A DNA stretch of 64,000 nucleotides. It comes from Roseimicrobium gellanilyticum. GTDB taxonomy: Bacteria; Verrucomicrobiota; Verrucomicrobiia; Verrucomicrobiales; Verrucomicrobiaceae. The stretch spans positions 51,140 to 115,139 of the forward strand of contig NZ_QNRR01000018.1 in the NCBI RefSeq assembly GCF_003315205.1, read 5' to 3'. Numbering within the stretch: the stretch's first letter is position 1; each line of letters opens with the position of its first letter. Shown here piece by piece: positions 34,477 through 43,514 of this stretch. The notes beneath the pieces are model-generated. The model had not been told where the DNA came from. It did no database searches and saw nothing but the letters and a program-made list of their open reading frames with translations. The position numbers were made by a program, and so were the translations under genes.

Positions 34477-35538
34477 CTAGAACCCCACTGCGTGCAGCAG
34501 CTTCACCATCCAGTAGCCAAGGATTCCGGTGATGGGCAGGGTGAGTACCCACGCCCAAAGGATGCGGCCTACGATGCCCCACTTCACAGCACTGAAGCGG
34601 TGCGTGGCGCCCACCCCCATGATGCTGGTGCTGATGACATGTGTCGTTGAAAGCGGAATGCCGAGCTTGCTCGCGGTTTCAATGATGATGGCAGCGGTTG
34701 TTTCCGCCGCGAACCCATGCACCGGCATGAGTTTCACCATTTTGTGCCCCATGGTCTTGATGATGCGCCAGCCACCTGCCGCCGTGCCGGCGAACATGGT
34801 GATGGCGCAAAGGATCACCAGCCAGATGGGGATGGGTGACTCTTTGCCCAGGGTATGCATCTTCAGGAAGCCGTAGCTATCCGGCAGGCTTTCGAACGCG
34901 CCGCTGCTCGTGGCTGTGAACATGGCCAGCGCGAGAATGCCCATCGTCTTCTGCGCATCATTGCCGCCGTGGCTGAAACCCATGAAGGCCGCACTCGCGA
35001 TCTGCAGCCGGCCAAAGATCTTGTTCACGGTACTGGGACGGCTCTTTTTCAGGAGCGCCATGAGCATCCACATGATCAGGCCACCCAGGAAGAAGCCAAT
35101 CAGGGGCGACAGCACCATGGGTTTGATCAGCTTGGGCCAGAGGCCGTTGCTGCCTTCATGCCAGATGAGGGCAGACCATCCACCGGAAGTGGCAATGGCA
35201 GCGCCACAGAGCCCACCCACCAGAGCATGGCTGGAGCTCGAGGGAAGGCCGAGCCACCACGTGAGCAGATTCCACACAATGGCCCCAATCAGTGCCGCGA
35301 GCACCGTAGGCAGCGTGACGATGCTGGCATCGACAAAGCCACCGCTCACGGTCTTGGCCACAGCGGTGCCCATGAGCGCACCGATGAGATTGGTAGAGGC
35401 GGCGAGCAGGATGGCCTGGCGTGGCGTCAGCACCTTGGTGGAGACCACGGTGGCGATGGCATTCGCCGTATCGTGGAATCCATTGATGAACTCGAAGGCC
35501 AGCGCCGCGATGAAGACGCAGATGAACAGCGTGAGCAT
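34477..35538 (-). CDS. pit: Inorganic phosphate transporter (Pit family)
   Basis: 353 residues with about ten membrane segments. The two PiT signatures are present: EFINGFHDTANAIATVVSTK near residue 16 and FMGFSHGGNDAQKTMG near 195. LPSSSSHALVGGLCGAAIA and STTHVISTSIMGVGAT are further family motifs. Pit carriers take up phosphate with metal ions using the proton gradient. It starts 9 bases after the DUF47 gene, the usual regulatory partner. Confidence 0.96.
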   Translation of the reverse strand: MLTLFICVFIAALAFEFINGFHDTANAIATVVSTKVLTPRQAILLAASTNLIGALMGTAVAKTVSGGFVDASIVTLPTVLAALIGAIVWNLLTWWLGLPSSSSHALVGGLCGAAIATSGGWSALIWHEGSNGLWPKLIKPMVLSPLIGFFLGGLIMWMLMALLKKSRPSTVNKIFGRLQIASAAFMGFSHGGNDAQKTMGILALAMFTATSSGAFESLPDSYGFLKMHTLGKESPIPIWLVILCAITMFAGTAAGGWRIIKTMGHKMVKLMPVHGFAAETTAAIIIETASKLGIPLSTTHVISTSIMGVGATHRFSAVKWGIVGRILWAWVLTLPITGILGYWMVKLLHAVGF

Positions 35539-35547
35539 GACGCAGGC

Positions 35548-36174
35548 CTAGGAATATTTCAGCACCACCTGGAAGACGACGTTTCCGGCATCGCGGCACC
35601 GGTCGATGGCGCGTTCCAGCAACTCGTAGAGGTCCTTGAGAATGATGACCTCAATGGGCTCTATCTTGCCGTTGTAGAGCTGCTTCAGCAGATCCATGAG
35701 CATCTTGTCGCCGTCACCTTCAATGTGCTGCAGGCGATCCTGCATGTCCTGGATTTGATCGATCGACGCCTTCTTGCGGAGGAGCCCCACCATGCTGATA
35801 ACCTCGTTTGTGGCCTGCTCCAGCAGTGAGATCTGCTTGGACACGATGTCATGGGTGAACTGCACGGGGCAGACGGAAAGCCGCTCCGCAATCTTCTCCA
35901 CCGTCTTGGGGACCTTGTTCAGCGCGCTGTTCAGGGACTCGATGTCCTCGCGATCCAGCGGCGTGATGAAGGTTTTGCACAACTCCTCGGTAATGCCCTG
36001 AGTCAGCTTCTTGTGCTTGCGCCGGCTCTGGCGAATGGCGTCGAGCTGGGCACTGGTATCACCTCCCAGATGGGGAATCACATCCTTGAGAAGGAGAGCG
36101 CAATTGCGCGCTTCTGCCGCACTGGCCTCCAGCAAGGTGTAAAAGGTGTCGTCTTTCTTGAAGAGGCTGAACAT
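35548..36174 (-). CDS. DUF47/PhoU-related protein, partner of Pit
   Basis: 208 residues from the ATG at 36174 (SLFKKDDTFYTLLEASAAEA), the usual family start; the frame continues upstream without family-like sequence. It is helical, PhoU-like, with FITPLDREDIESLNSALNKV near residue 70 (the conserved TPFDREDI motif) and VIILKDLYELLERAIDRCRD near the end. It is thought to bind metal and control the adjacent Pit transporter. Confidence 0.93.
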   Translation of the reverse strand: MFSLFKKDDTFYTLLEASAAEARNCALLLKDVIPHLGGDTSAQLDAIRQSRRKHKKLTQGITEELCKTFITPLDREDIESLNSALNKVPKTVEKIAERLSVCPVQFTHDIVSKQISLLEQATNEVISMVGLLRKKASIDQIQDMQDRLQHIEGDGDKMLMDLLKQLYNGKIEPIEVIILKDLYELLERAIDRCRDAGNVVFQVVLKYS

Positions 36175-36349
36175 GGGTGGGGCGGGAGTGAATGGCGGGT
36201 GGTCAAGTGACATTTGGTGACGGTTTTGCAAGCTGGTTTTCGGGTTGGCCGCCTCCTGCCAGCACTTCCGGCGCGAAATCTGGACAAACTCGGCGACCCA
36301 CCCCCGAGCCCGGATTGACACCCCTCCCCCACTCCCGCAGCATGGCCGC

Positions 36350-37495
36350 ATGTCAGCCCGAAATCGCGAACTCATCCGCCACGCCGCCGACCTGAAGCCG
36401 GATACACCCTGGAGCGACACCATCTGGGCCTGGACGCCCGAGGAGTCCCTTGTGGACCATCAGACCAAGGCGCGGCTCTGCGTGGCCACCCTGCTGCCCT
36501 TCCAGGACAAGAAGCCGGACTGGGATGGATTCATCCGCAGCATCGCCTGGATGCGGGACAGCGCTGCGCACTACGGCGTGGAGGTGGCCTTCGTATTGAA
36601 TGCGGACACGGGCTACATCTTTGACCTTTCCCTGGACGAGTATCGCGAGGTCCTGAAGCGCTTCCGGGAAGCCTTCCCCGACCAGCGTTTCCTGGCTGGA
36701 GTTACCGGCCCGGACGCAGGCGCCACCGAGTTCAAGGCGGAGCGCTACCTGCCCATGCTGGAGGCGGTGCAGCAGTACGACAACTGCGAGGCCATGCTCA
36801 TGACCTCCCGCACGCTGAACGTGCTGGACCCTGAGCGCCGCCGGGATGCCTACTTCCAGATTGCGGAGCACCTCACCGTACCGGGCATTGTGCACGCCCT
36901 GGAGCCCTCCTTCGTCCCATGGGCCACGCCGTACGAGCCGTGGCTGCTGCATGAGCTGGCACAGCATCCGAAGTTCGTCGGCGGCAAGATCTCCACACTC
37001 GACGAGCCGCACTTCCTCTACTGGGCGGCCATGTGCAAGGGGCTGAACCTCGACTTCGCGCCGCACAGTGGGGATGACTTCGGCATCTGCACCGCCATCC
37101 GCCTGGGCCTGCCACTGCTCATCGGCGCTGGGGTGAGTGCCTGCCCGCTCATCTGCGCCGCCAGAGACATGTGGCTGGACGATTCCTGCCCCGCCAAGAC
37201 GCACCGTACCGGGCTGGGAAGCGGCTTTGACACGCGTGTCTACAAGCTCTTTGAGGCCATCCAGTCCTTCGAGGATCTTGTTTTCCGTCTGGATGAACGA
37301 ATGAGCGCCTCGGCGTACAAACACAGCACTGCCCACGTGCTCCACGCACTCGGACTGATTGCCTCCCCGGAGGCGCACCCGAACTGCAAGGATCTCCGGG
37401 GCGGGAACGAAGCCGCTCGCATGGCGGAAGCCATGCGACGTCCCCTACGGATGGCTCAGCGGCTCGGGGTGCCAGATTTTCCGTCCAATTCCTGA
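36350..37495 (+). CDS. DapA/NAL-superfamily-like TIM-barrel protein
   Basis: 381 residues from the ATG at 36350. It resembles dihydrodipicolinate synthase-type lyases: RFLAGVTGPDAGATEF, FVGGKISTLDEPHFLYW with a lysine where these enzymes form a Schiff base, then FAPHSGDDFGICTAIRLGLP (the SGDD motif of the superfamily) and IGAGVSACPLICAARDMWLD. The protein is about 90 residues longer than DapA, mainly at the two ends. Probable aldolase or lyase acting on a keto acid; substrate unknown. It is divergent from the DUF47/pit pair. Confidence 0.6.
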   Translation: MSARNRELIRHAADLKPDTPWSDTIWAWTPEESLVDHQTKARLCVATLLPFQDKKPDWDGFIRSIAWMRDSAAHYGVEVAFVLNADTGYIFDLSLDEYREVLKRFREAFPDQRFLAGVTGPDAGATEFKAERYLPMLEAVQQYDNCEAMLMTSRTLNVLDPERRRDAYFQIAEHLTVPGIVHALEPSFVPWATPYEPWLLHELAQHPKFVGGKISTLDEPHFLYWAAMCKGLNLDFAPHSGDDFGICTAIRLGLPLLIGAGVSACPLICAARDMWLDDSCPAKTHRTGLGSGFDTRVYKLFEAIQSFEDLVFRLDERMSASAYKHSTAHVLHALGLIASPEAHPNCKDLRGGNEAARMAEAMRRPLRMAQRLGVPDFPSNS

Positions 37496-37531
37496 GGGGA
37501 TGGCGATTCTAAGGTGGACAAGAGGGTTGGC

Positions 37532-37597
37532 AAATCTAGACAAAAGCTGAACGCTTTTAAGAAAAATCTAGACAAAACCCAAACAGTCCACCATAGT
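37532..37597 (+). promoter_or_regulatory. Direct repeat and promoter-like sequence before the ECF sigma gene
   Basis: AAATCTAGACAAAA occurs twice, at 37532-37545 and 37564-37577, a 32-base period (about three helical turns). The second copy contains TAGACA, followed after exactly 17 bases by CATAGT (37592-37597, 4 of 6 to TATAAT). The first copy has no good -10 and may be an activator site. Confidence 0.4.
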
Positions 37598-37615
37598 ACC
37601 CCCACTGTGAAAACG

Positions 37616-38242
37616 ATGCTTACCCCCGCACGACGCAACCGTGCTGTTCGCACAGTTGCTCCCGCCGCCCCCGTGGTGGCCGAGGATGTCTCGTACGACA
37701 TCGACCTCCTTCAACGTGTAGGCCGCCGCGATGTGGCCGCATTCCAGGAGTTCTATCGCAAATTTAACGGCCTCCTGTACTCGACCATCCATCGAGTGCT
37801 GAATGACCATCAGGACACGGAGGACATCATGCAGGAGGTGCTGATGCAGATCTGGCAGAAGGCCCATCTGTATGAGCCCGGCAAAGGCAAGCCGCTCACC
37901 TGGGTGACGACTCTGGCCCGCAACCGCGCCATCGACCGTATCCGCGCCAAGCAGCGCCGTAGCAAGCTGAACGACGACTTTGAGCAGGAGCACAAGACCG
38001 TGCAGCCGGAATTCGACGAGGACACCAGCGATCTGGTCACCTCGCACGAAAACGACCGCATGGTACAGAGCGCGGTGATGGAGCTCACTCCGGAACAGCG
38101 CGAGGCCATCCAGCTCGCCTACTTCAGCGGACTGACGCAAAGCGAAATCGCGGAAAAGCTGAACGAGCCCCTCGGCACCGTGAAGGCCCGCATCCGCCGT
38201 GGCGTGCAGCGCCTGGAGTCCTCCGTGAGACGCAGAATGTAA
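37616..38242 (+). CDS. ECF-type RNA polymerase sigma factor
   Basis: 208 residues from the ATG at 37616; a GTG at 37607 and longer forms are possible. Region 2 is clear: LLYSTIHRVLNDHQDTEDIM, QEVLMQIWQKAHLYEPGKGK and PLTWVTTLARNRAIDRIRAK. Region 4: LTPEQREAIQLAYFSGLTQS, EIAEKLNEPLGTVKARIRRG. The linker is acidic (FDEDTSDLVTSHEND). No anti-sigma gene is adjacent; a terminator follows and then the zinc-ribbon pseudokinase gene. Some ECF groups are controlled by kinases rather than anti-sigmas, but a link here is only suggested by position. Confidence 0.93.
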   Translation: MLTPARRNRAVRTVAPAAPVVAEDVSYDIDLLQRVGRRDVAAFQEFYRKFNGLLYSTIHRVLNDHQDTEDIMQEVLMQIWQKAHLYEPGKGKPLTWVTTLARNRAIDRIRAKQRRSKLNDDFEQEHKTVQPEFDEDTSDLVTSHENDRMVQSAVMELTPEQREAIQLAYFSGLTQSEIAEKLNEPLGTVKARIRRGVQRLESSVRRRM

Positions 38243-38272
38243 CACGGAGCATTCACCTGCTTAGATAGGATT

Positions 38273-38302
38273 GAAGCCGCATCCGTGAGGGTGCGGCTTT
38301 TT
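38273..38302 (+). terminator. Rho-independent terminator of the sigma-factor gene
   Basis: AAGCCGCATCC (38273-38283) pairs with GGGTGCGGCTT (38288-38298), 11 pairs with one wobble, loop GTGA, then Ts to 38302. It separates the sigma gene from the pseudokinase operon. Confidence 0.88.
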
Positions 38303-38470
38303 TGATCTTTCCAAGTCACACTTGGACAGCGCTTTCACCAACAGAATCACCACTTGCCTGCCCCATGGCTGTGGAGATGCTCCCCACCAATCACCATCTC
38401 GCATGAATCCAACGGCGATCACAGCCCACCTGGGAAAACCGCTTTTCAGCAACAAGGAGGGACACGCCTG

Positions 38471-39415
38471 ATGGCTTGGGTCGCTCTGAACTGTCCTCAG
38501 TGCTCGGCGCCGCTGCCGCGAGTGGCCATCTGGCGCTCGGTGAAATGCGCCTCCTGTGGTGCATTGATCACGCGGACGGAGTCGGTGGTCAATCGGGACA
38601 CCTTCCGCCAGTCGTTGATCCGGGCGCGGCAGCATGCGGGTGCCTTCGGCGGAGATCTGGAGTGCGGCGGCGACAGCTACCGCCTCATGCAGCACCTGGG
38701 AAATGGCGAGATCTCACAGGTGTACCTGGCCCAACGACTCGGACCGATGCCCTTCCTCGCGACCATCAAAGTCTCGACGGCTCCAACAGCCGCGAGGCAG
38801 TACGCCCGCGAAGCGGAAATCCTGCGCGACCTGCAAGCGGCAGAGAATGGAGCGGCCAGCGCCTACTGCCTCCAGCACCTGCCCGTGGTGGTAGCCCAAG
38901 GAGTCGTGGCGGGCAGCTCCGCCAAACACGCTCTGGTGATGAAGCACCCCAATGGCTTCTGGGGCAGCCTGGCGGCTCTGAACGAACGCTTCCCCCAAGG
39001 TCTGGACCCACGCCACGCGGTCTGGATCTGGCGACGCCTTCTGGATGTGCTGCAGTTCATCCATGCGCAGGGCTGGTCCCATGGAGATGTGAGGCCAGAG
39101 CACGGGTTGGTCCACCCCGCCGATCATGGCGTGCGGATGATCGGCTGGGGCTCTGCTCAAAAGAGTGCCAGTACGAAGGACCAGGGACGGGATCTCCAGC
39201 GGAGCGCGAGAGTGGTGCTGGTGCTGCTCAGCGGCAGCGGAGCGCATGGCTCTCTCCCGGGCACCGTCCCCAGGGAACTGAGTCAACTGGTGACCCAGGC
39301 AAGCGAGGACGAGGCCTTCTGCCGCCAACACGGCGCGGCCGGACTGGACAGTCTGCTGCGATCTACGGCGCGATCTGCATTCGGCCCACCTTCCTTTGTG
39401 CATCTCGCCGTCTGA
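38471..39415 (+). CDS. Zinc-ribbon protein kinase-like protein (probable pseudokinase)
   Basis: 314 residues from the ATG at 38471, which has a strong AAGGAGGG ten bases upstream. Residues 7-28 form a zinc ribbon (CPQC and CASC, pattern CX2CX14CX2C). The rest follows a protein kinase fold: LMQHLGNGEISQVYLAQRLG as a glycine loop, ATIKVS with the lysine near residue 100, and WSHGDVRPEHGLVHP near 203 in place of HRD..N. The DFG aspartate is replaced: IGWGSA near 225. The loss of DFG Asp and of the catalytic-loop Asn suggests an inactive or atypical enzyme. The VWA gene starts 38 bases after its stop. Confidence 0.72.
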   Translation: MAWVALNCPQCSAPLPRVAIWRSVKCASCGALITRTESVVNRDTFRQSLIRARQHAGAFGGDLECGGDSYRLMQHLGNGEISQVYLAQRLGPMPFLATIKVSTAPTAARQYAREAEILRDLQAAENGAASAYCLQHLPVVVAQGVVAGSSAKHALVMKHPNGFWGSLAALNERFPQGLDPRHAVWIWRRLLDVLQFIHAQGWSHGDVRPEHGLVHPADHGVRMIGWGSAQKSASTKDQGRDLQRSARVVLVLLSGSGAHGSLPGTVPRELSQLVTQASEDEAFCRQHGAAGLDSLLRSTARSAFGPPSFVHLAV

Positions 39416-39453
39416 TTCACCCCAATTCCAAATCTTTTCACCACATAACACTT

Positions 39454-40419
39454 ATGGGTTACGGAAACTACTCACACGCTGCTCACGTCGCACTCACCGC
39501 AGGTCGCGCGCATCAATCGCGGAACGAGGTCTTCAGTCAGAGTCAATGCCATGCCTTGATGAACCCCAAAGGGCTCAAGGTTCGCGAATGCCGGGACAGC
39601 GCTGACCACCCGAATTCAATCGGAATCGCGTTCGCCCTGGATGTGACTGGTTCCATGGGCGACATCCCCCATCTGCTGGCCAAGCAGGAGCTGCCAAACC
39701 TGATGAAGTTGCTCACTGCCTGCAACGTGGAGGATCCCCAGCTCATGTTCATGGCAATCGGAGACGCCACTTCGGATCGCGCTTCGCTGCAAGTGGGCCA
39801 GTTCGAAAGCACGGCGGAACTCATGGACCAGTGGCTCACCTGGAGCTACCTCGAAGGCGGTGGTGGCGGTACCGGCCATGAAAGCTATGAACTCGCCTTC
39901 TACGTGGCGGCCCAGCACACCGACATGGACAACATGGTGAAGCGCAAGAAAAAGGGCTACCTCTTCCTCACGGGCGATGAACTGCCCTATCCCACCATCT
40001 CGCGTCATCAGGTCGAAGCGCTGCTGGACGAAAAGCTCGACGAGGACATCCCCATTGAAGAGGTGATCGCCGCCGCCGCGGAGAGCTACCACCTCTTCTT
40101 CCTCATCCCGGATCTGCAGCGCGCGAAACGGTGTGAGGCACGCTGGAGGCAACTCCTCGGCGACCACACCATCTGCATGGAGTCACCCAGCGATACCTGC
40201 GCCGTGGCCGCCGCGATTGTGGCGCTGACGGAAAAACGCATCACGGATCTCGACGCGCTGGCCAAGACCCTGTCAGACAACGGCTTCACTCGCGAACATG
40301 TGGGTTCGACCATCCGCGCTATCCAGCCCTATGCGGCCCTGCTGCATCTTGGACCTTCGAAGTCCTACCATGCACCCGTGACGAACGGGAGCAGCTGGTG
40401 GAAGCGTTTGTTCGGTTAA
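39454..40419 (+). CDS. von Willebrand factor A (VWA) domain protein
   Basis: 321 residues from the ATG at 39454. The VWA domain begins near residue 57: IGIAFALDVTGSMGDIPHLL carries the metal-dependent adhesion site (Asp63, Thr65, Ser67, a DxTxS form of DxSxS). FMAIGDATSDRASLQVGQFE and EGGGGGTGHESYELAFYVAA supply the further ligands. GYLFLTGDELPYPTISRHQV is a second conserved segment. No signal peptide, so cytoplasmic. Intracellular VWA proteins often act as scaffolds for kinases or ATPases, as in TerY-type systems. It lies between the pseudokinase (38 bases) and the PurA paralogue (12 bases). Confidence 0.82.
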   Translation: MGYGNYSHAAHVALTAGRAHQSRNEVFSQSQCHALMNPKGLKVRECRDSADHPNSIGIAFALDVTGSMGDIPHLLAKQELPNLMKLLTACNVEDPQLMFMAIGDATSDRASLQVGQFESTAELMDQWLTWSYLEGGGGGTGHESYELAFYVAAQHTDMDNMVKRKKKGYLFLTGDELPYPTISRHQVEALLDEKLDEDIPIEEVIAAAAESYHLFFLIPDLQRAKRCEARWRQLLGDHTICMESPSDTCAVAAAIVALTEKRITDLDALAKTLSDNGFTREHVGSTIRAIQPYAALLHLGPSKSYHAPVTNGSSWWKRLFG

Positions 40420-40431
40420 TGGCACCTTGCT

Positions 40432-41802
40432 GTGAACGCAACACGCTACGCTTCAGTGCTGGGCCTCGGCTTCGGTGACTGCGGCAAGGGGCATTTCATC
40501 GATGCACTGACGCGTCGATGGCAGGCCCACACCGTGGTACGCTTCAATGGTGGTGCCCAGGCAGGGCACAATGTCGTGACCTCTGCCGAGGGCGCCACGC
40601 CGGCGCGGCACCACACATTTTCGCAGTTTGGCTCCGGAACATTCGTGTCTGGAGTGCATACGCTGCTGCTCGACCCGGTCGTGGTCCATCCCACGGCGCT
40701 CCTGGTGGAGGCGGAGGCGCTGGGCCGCAGCGGTGTGCACGATGCCCTCACGCGTCTGGCCATTGATGGCCAATGCCGCATCACCACGCCGTTTCATCAG
40801 GCCGCGAATCGACTGCGTGAACGTCTTCGTGGCATCGCAGCTCACGGCACCTGTGGCGTGGGCGTGGGAGAAACGGTGCGTCACTCGTTGGAGTACCCTG
40901 CACAGGTGCTGCGCTATGTGGATCTGTTGCCAGCCACCGCAGTGGATGCGCGGTCACAGGTGGACAAGGCGCAGGCGATACGGGAGACTCTTCTCGAGGA
41001 GCTGTTACCTCAATGCGCGGCAAGTAATGCCTGTGGTCTGGCAGAGGAGCTATCAATCCTCCAAGATGAATCGCTGGCGGGACGATGGTTGAATCATTGC
41101 CGGGCGTTGGCTCGGCAGTGTCCTCCGGCCCCAGCAGAGGAAATTCACCGGCAATTGACCCAGCCAGGATGCGTGCTGTTTGAAGGCGCTCAAGGTGTCC
41201 TGCTCGATGAATGGCGCGGTTTCCATCCGCATACCACTTGGAGCACCATCTCGACCGAAGCTGTTGACGGTGTAGCCGCCCACTTCGGGCTCGACTCCCC
41301 CATCGAGCACTATGGCGTCCTGCGCAGTTATCTCACGCGCCATGGCACGGGTCCGATGCCGACCCATGACTCCTCCCTTGATGCCGTGCTCCCTGAGCCG
41401 CACAACCACGCAGAAGGCTGGCAGGGACAGTTCCGCCGTGGACATCCTGACGCCGTGCTCCTGCGCTATGCGCTTGAGGCCGTGGGAAAATTGCAGGGCC
41501 TGTTGGTCGGCCATCTCGACATCTTCCAGCACGGAGTTTCGCTGAAGTGGTGTGAGCGCTATGTGACCGGGTCAGCTTGGGGAAGTTCGGACCTCATCGA
41601 AAGACTTCCCTTGAGCAGTGGCCAGGATCTGGAGCATCAGTCGATGCTCACGAATCTGATGGCGCGCGCAGAACCGCAATACGACGCCAAGTCACTGAAC
41701 TCAGCAGACGCTTTGTTGGAACGAATCACAAGTGTCGCCCGGCTGCCGATCGCTTGGTGTTCTCACGGGCCCTGTTCGAATCATGTGCGTGAGTGCCGAT
41801 GA
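40432..41802 (+). CDS. Divergent adenylosuccinate synthetase paralogue
   Basis: 456 residues from GTG, about 25 longer than PurA. PurA joins IMP and aspartate using GTP. The GTPase core is kept: LGLGFGDCGKGHFID (PurA has GDEGKGK) with catalytic Asp16, RFNGGAQAGHNVV with catalytic His46, FEGAQGVLLDE near 251, RHGTGPMPTH near 303 and HLDIF near 363. Substrate parts differ: the IMP-binding GTTGRGIGP is GTCGVGVGE near 139, and the aspartate loop (TTGRxRRxGW in PurA) reads GWQGQFRRGHPD near 329. It may therefore ligate a different nucleotide or amine. It is the last gene of the pseudokinase-VWA set and is not a housekeeping purA by context. Confidence 0.8.
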   Translation: MNATRYASVLGLGFGDCGKGHFIDALTRRWQAHTVVRFNGGAQAGHNVVTSAEGATPARHHTFSQFGSGTFVSGVHTLLLDPVVVHPTALLVEAEALGRSGVHDALTRLAIDGQCRITTPFHQAANRLRERLRGIAAHGTCGVGVGETVRHSLEYPAQVLRYVDLLPATAVDARSQVDKAQAIRETLLEELLPQCAASNACGLAEELSILQDESLAGRWLNHCRALARQCPPAPAEEIHRQLTQPGCVLFEGAQGVLLDEWRGFHPHTTWSTISTEAVDGVAAHFGLDSPIEHYGVLRSYLTRHGTGPMPTHDSSLDAVLPEPHNHAEGWQGQFRRGHPDAVLLRYALEAVGKLQGLLVGHLDIFQHGVSLKWCERYVTGSAWGSSDLIERLPLSSGQDLEHQSMLTNLMARAEPQYDAKSLNSADALLERITSVARLPIAWCSHGPCSNHVRECR

Positions 41803-41976
41803 AAACGCGGCATCGTTTCAAGAACGCCGATTCCGCTCCCAAACCACCCCACCAACAACCTTTGACCAGTCCACGAAGCGACCGTCCGCTGCTTCATGAA
41901 CTGTCACGAGGTATCCGATGGCACCAGGAAACTCGTTCTACAAAACGGTCAATTCGGGTTCTCACATGGTTCATCG

Positions 41977-43341
41977 TCACACCAGCGCGCGTCCAAACGG
42001 ATCTTTCCGCAGGCCCATGCCCGTGACAATGGCGTCGATGAGGGTCCACATGCCGAGACCGCCACACGTGAGCAACTTCACCACGCCCGTGCCGGGGCTG
42101 CCGAGGTAAAAGTGATCCGCGCCGAAGCTGCCCAGCAGTGCTGCGAAGACGAAGGCCGTGCTTTGGCTCTTGTCCGAAGTGCCCACGTGATCCCGCAGCA
42201 AAGGCCGACCCTTCGCATCACGCAACAGCCCCATGCCAATCAGATAGAGATCCACGATGTACCAGACAAAGAGACCGCCAAAGGTCAGCAGCTTGAGCAG
42301 GCCCATGAGAGGCTGGCCCAGATAGAAGCGGTCGACGCCGAAGGGACCGAGAAAGAAGGACAAGAGAAAGGCCGATGACTGACGCTTGTCACTGGTGGAT
42401 GACTGATGCGTCGACGTTGCAATCGTATACCCGCTTTCCGCACGCTGATGACCGGGAAAATTCTGCACCGTGATGGGCGGGTACGCCGCGGGTGGATCTT
42501 GCACGGAAGGAGATGGCTCACTCCACTGCGTTTGCGACGCGTCATGCGGCTCCTCGCGACGAATGGTTTGCAGGTGGTCCAGCGAAGCCGCCTCTTCCAC
42601 AGGATGGGAAGAATTCTCGAAGGAGGGCAACGGACCTCGGTACCACGTCTGCGTTTCATCCGTGGCAGGAAGATCCATGGGATCCGCTGGTGCGGAGGAT
42701 GCGGGCGACTCCTCAGCAGTATACGTTCCGTCTGAATCCCCCGTGGGAAGCGTGAGCACACCGTATTGTTCCCCCATTTGCAGGGTCACAGGAAGCCTGG
42801 CCTCGAATTCTCTTCCCCAGTCACCACCATCCCCCTGCCAGGCACCACCTTCACTATCGTCCAGGGAGGCAATGTAGACCTTGTCCGCACCATCCCACCG
42901 GATGGCGTAGGCATAATTGGGACCATCACTTAGCACAACATGCGAATCCGGTGCGTGACCTGCGATGATGATCGCTCCTGGCTCGACCTCCAGCATGCGT
43001 CGATCTCCATCTGCATGAAACTCCAGCAGGCACGCTGTCACCTCCTCCTGAGCCGCGGCTTCACCGACGAGATCCTGTGGCTCATAAAACATCAGGCTCG
43101 TGCCAAGGACATCCAACTCAAGGGGGAGCGTGGTGTCCTGCAGCACCTCATCCTCGGCATTCAGAAGCTGAATCCGCCCCGGCTCATCACGGACAAAGGA
43201 AAACAACACCTCCGGCACACCTTCGCCATTGATGGGAATGTGGCTGCCATCCGCACTGCCCACCTGGTGTTTGTAACCGAGTGGCACATAGATGCAGCGC
43301 CGCTGTCCCGCCATTTCATAGGCAATGAGCTCGTCCGTCAT
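41977..43341 (-). CDS. Protein with FHA-like N-terminus and two TM2 domains
   Basis: 454 residues from the ATG at 43341. The last 130 residues contain two TM2 domains: [20 protein letters not shown] with [10 protein letters not shown], and [19 protein letters not shown] with [10 protein letters not shown], each two membrane helices around a FYLG turn. The N-terminal half is soluble and beta-rich ([38 protein letters not shown]), which resembles an FHA-type phosphopeptide-binding fold, although the exact FHA residues are not all present. A 100-residue Pro/Ser/Glu linker joins them. The gene converges with the PurA paralogue, so it may or may not belong to the same system. Confidence 0.72.
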   Translation of the reverse strand: MTDELIAYEMAGQRRCIYVPLGYKHQVGSADGSHIPINGEGVPEVLFSFVRDEPGRIQLLNAEDEVLQDTTLPLELDVLGTSLMFYEPQDLVGEAAAQEEVTACLLEFHADGDRRMLEVEPGAIIIAGHAPDSHVVLSDGPNYAYAIRWDGADKVYIASLDDSEGGAWQGDGGDWGREFEARLPVTLQMGEQYGVLTLPTGDSDGTYTAEESPASSAPADPMDLPATDETQTWYRGPLPSFENSSHPVEEAASLDHLQTIRREEPHDASQTQWSEPSPSVQDPPAAYPPITVQNFPGHQRAESGYTIATSTHQSSTSDKRQSSAFLLSFFLGPFGVDRFYLGQPLMGLLKLLTFGGLFVWYIVDLYLIGMGLLRDAKGRPLLRDHVGTSDKSQSTAFVFAALLGSFGADHFYLGSPGTGVVKLLTCGGLGMWTLIDAIVTGMGLRKDPFGRALV

Positions 43342-43514
43342 GGCTCCAGATGTTGAAACATCGGCAAAACTTGGCAAGCCTGAACGCACCTAGGACAGGC
43401 AAAAGGGCAAAAAAGCACCAGCAAAAATTCAGACACCGGTATTTCCCGAATGGACGCCCCCTGCGATACGTCTATGATCTTGAGCATCCTCATCCTCAGA
43501 AGCCCTGCCGCAGC

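Noticed and set aside
38273..38302. Sigma factor and pseudokinase as one operon
   Set aside because: A strong terminator and a 228-base gap separate them, although a functional link remains possible.
40432..41802. Phage-type PurZ (2-aminoadenine synthesis)
   Set aside because: PurZ changes the catalytic Asp of the GDEGKG region; here Asp16 is present, and no phage genes or dATP-specific enzymes are nearby.
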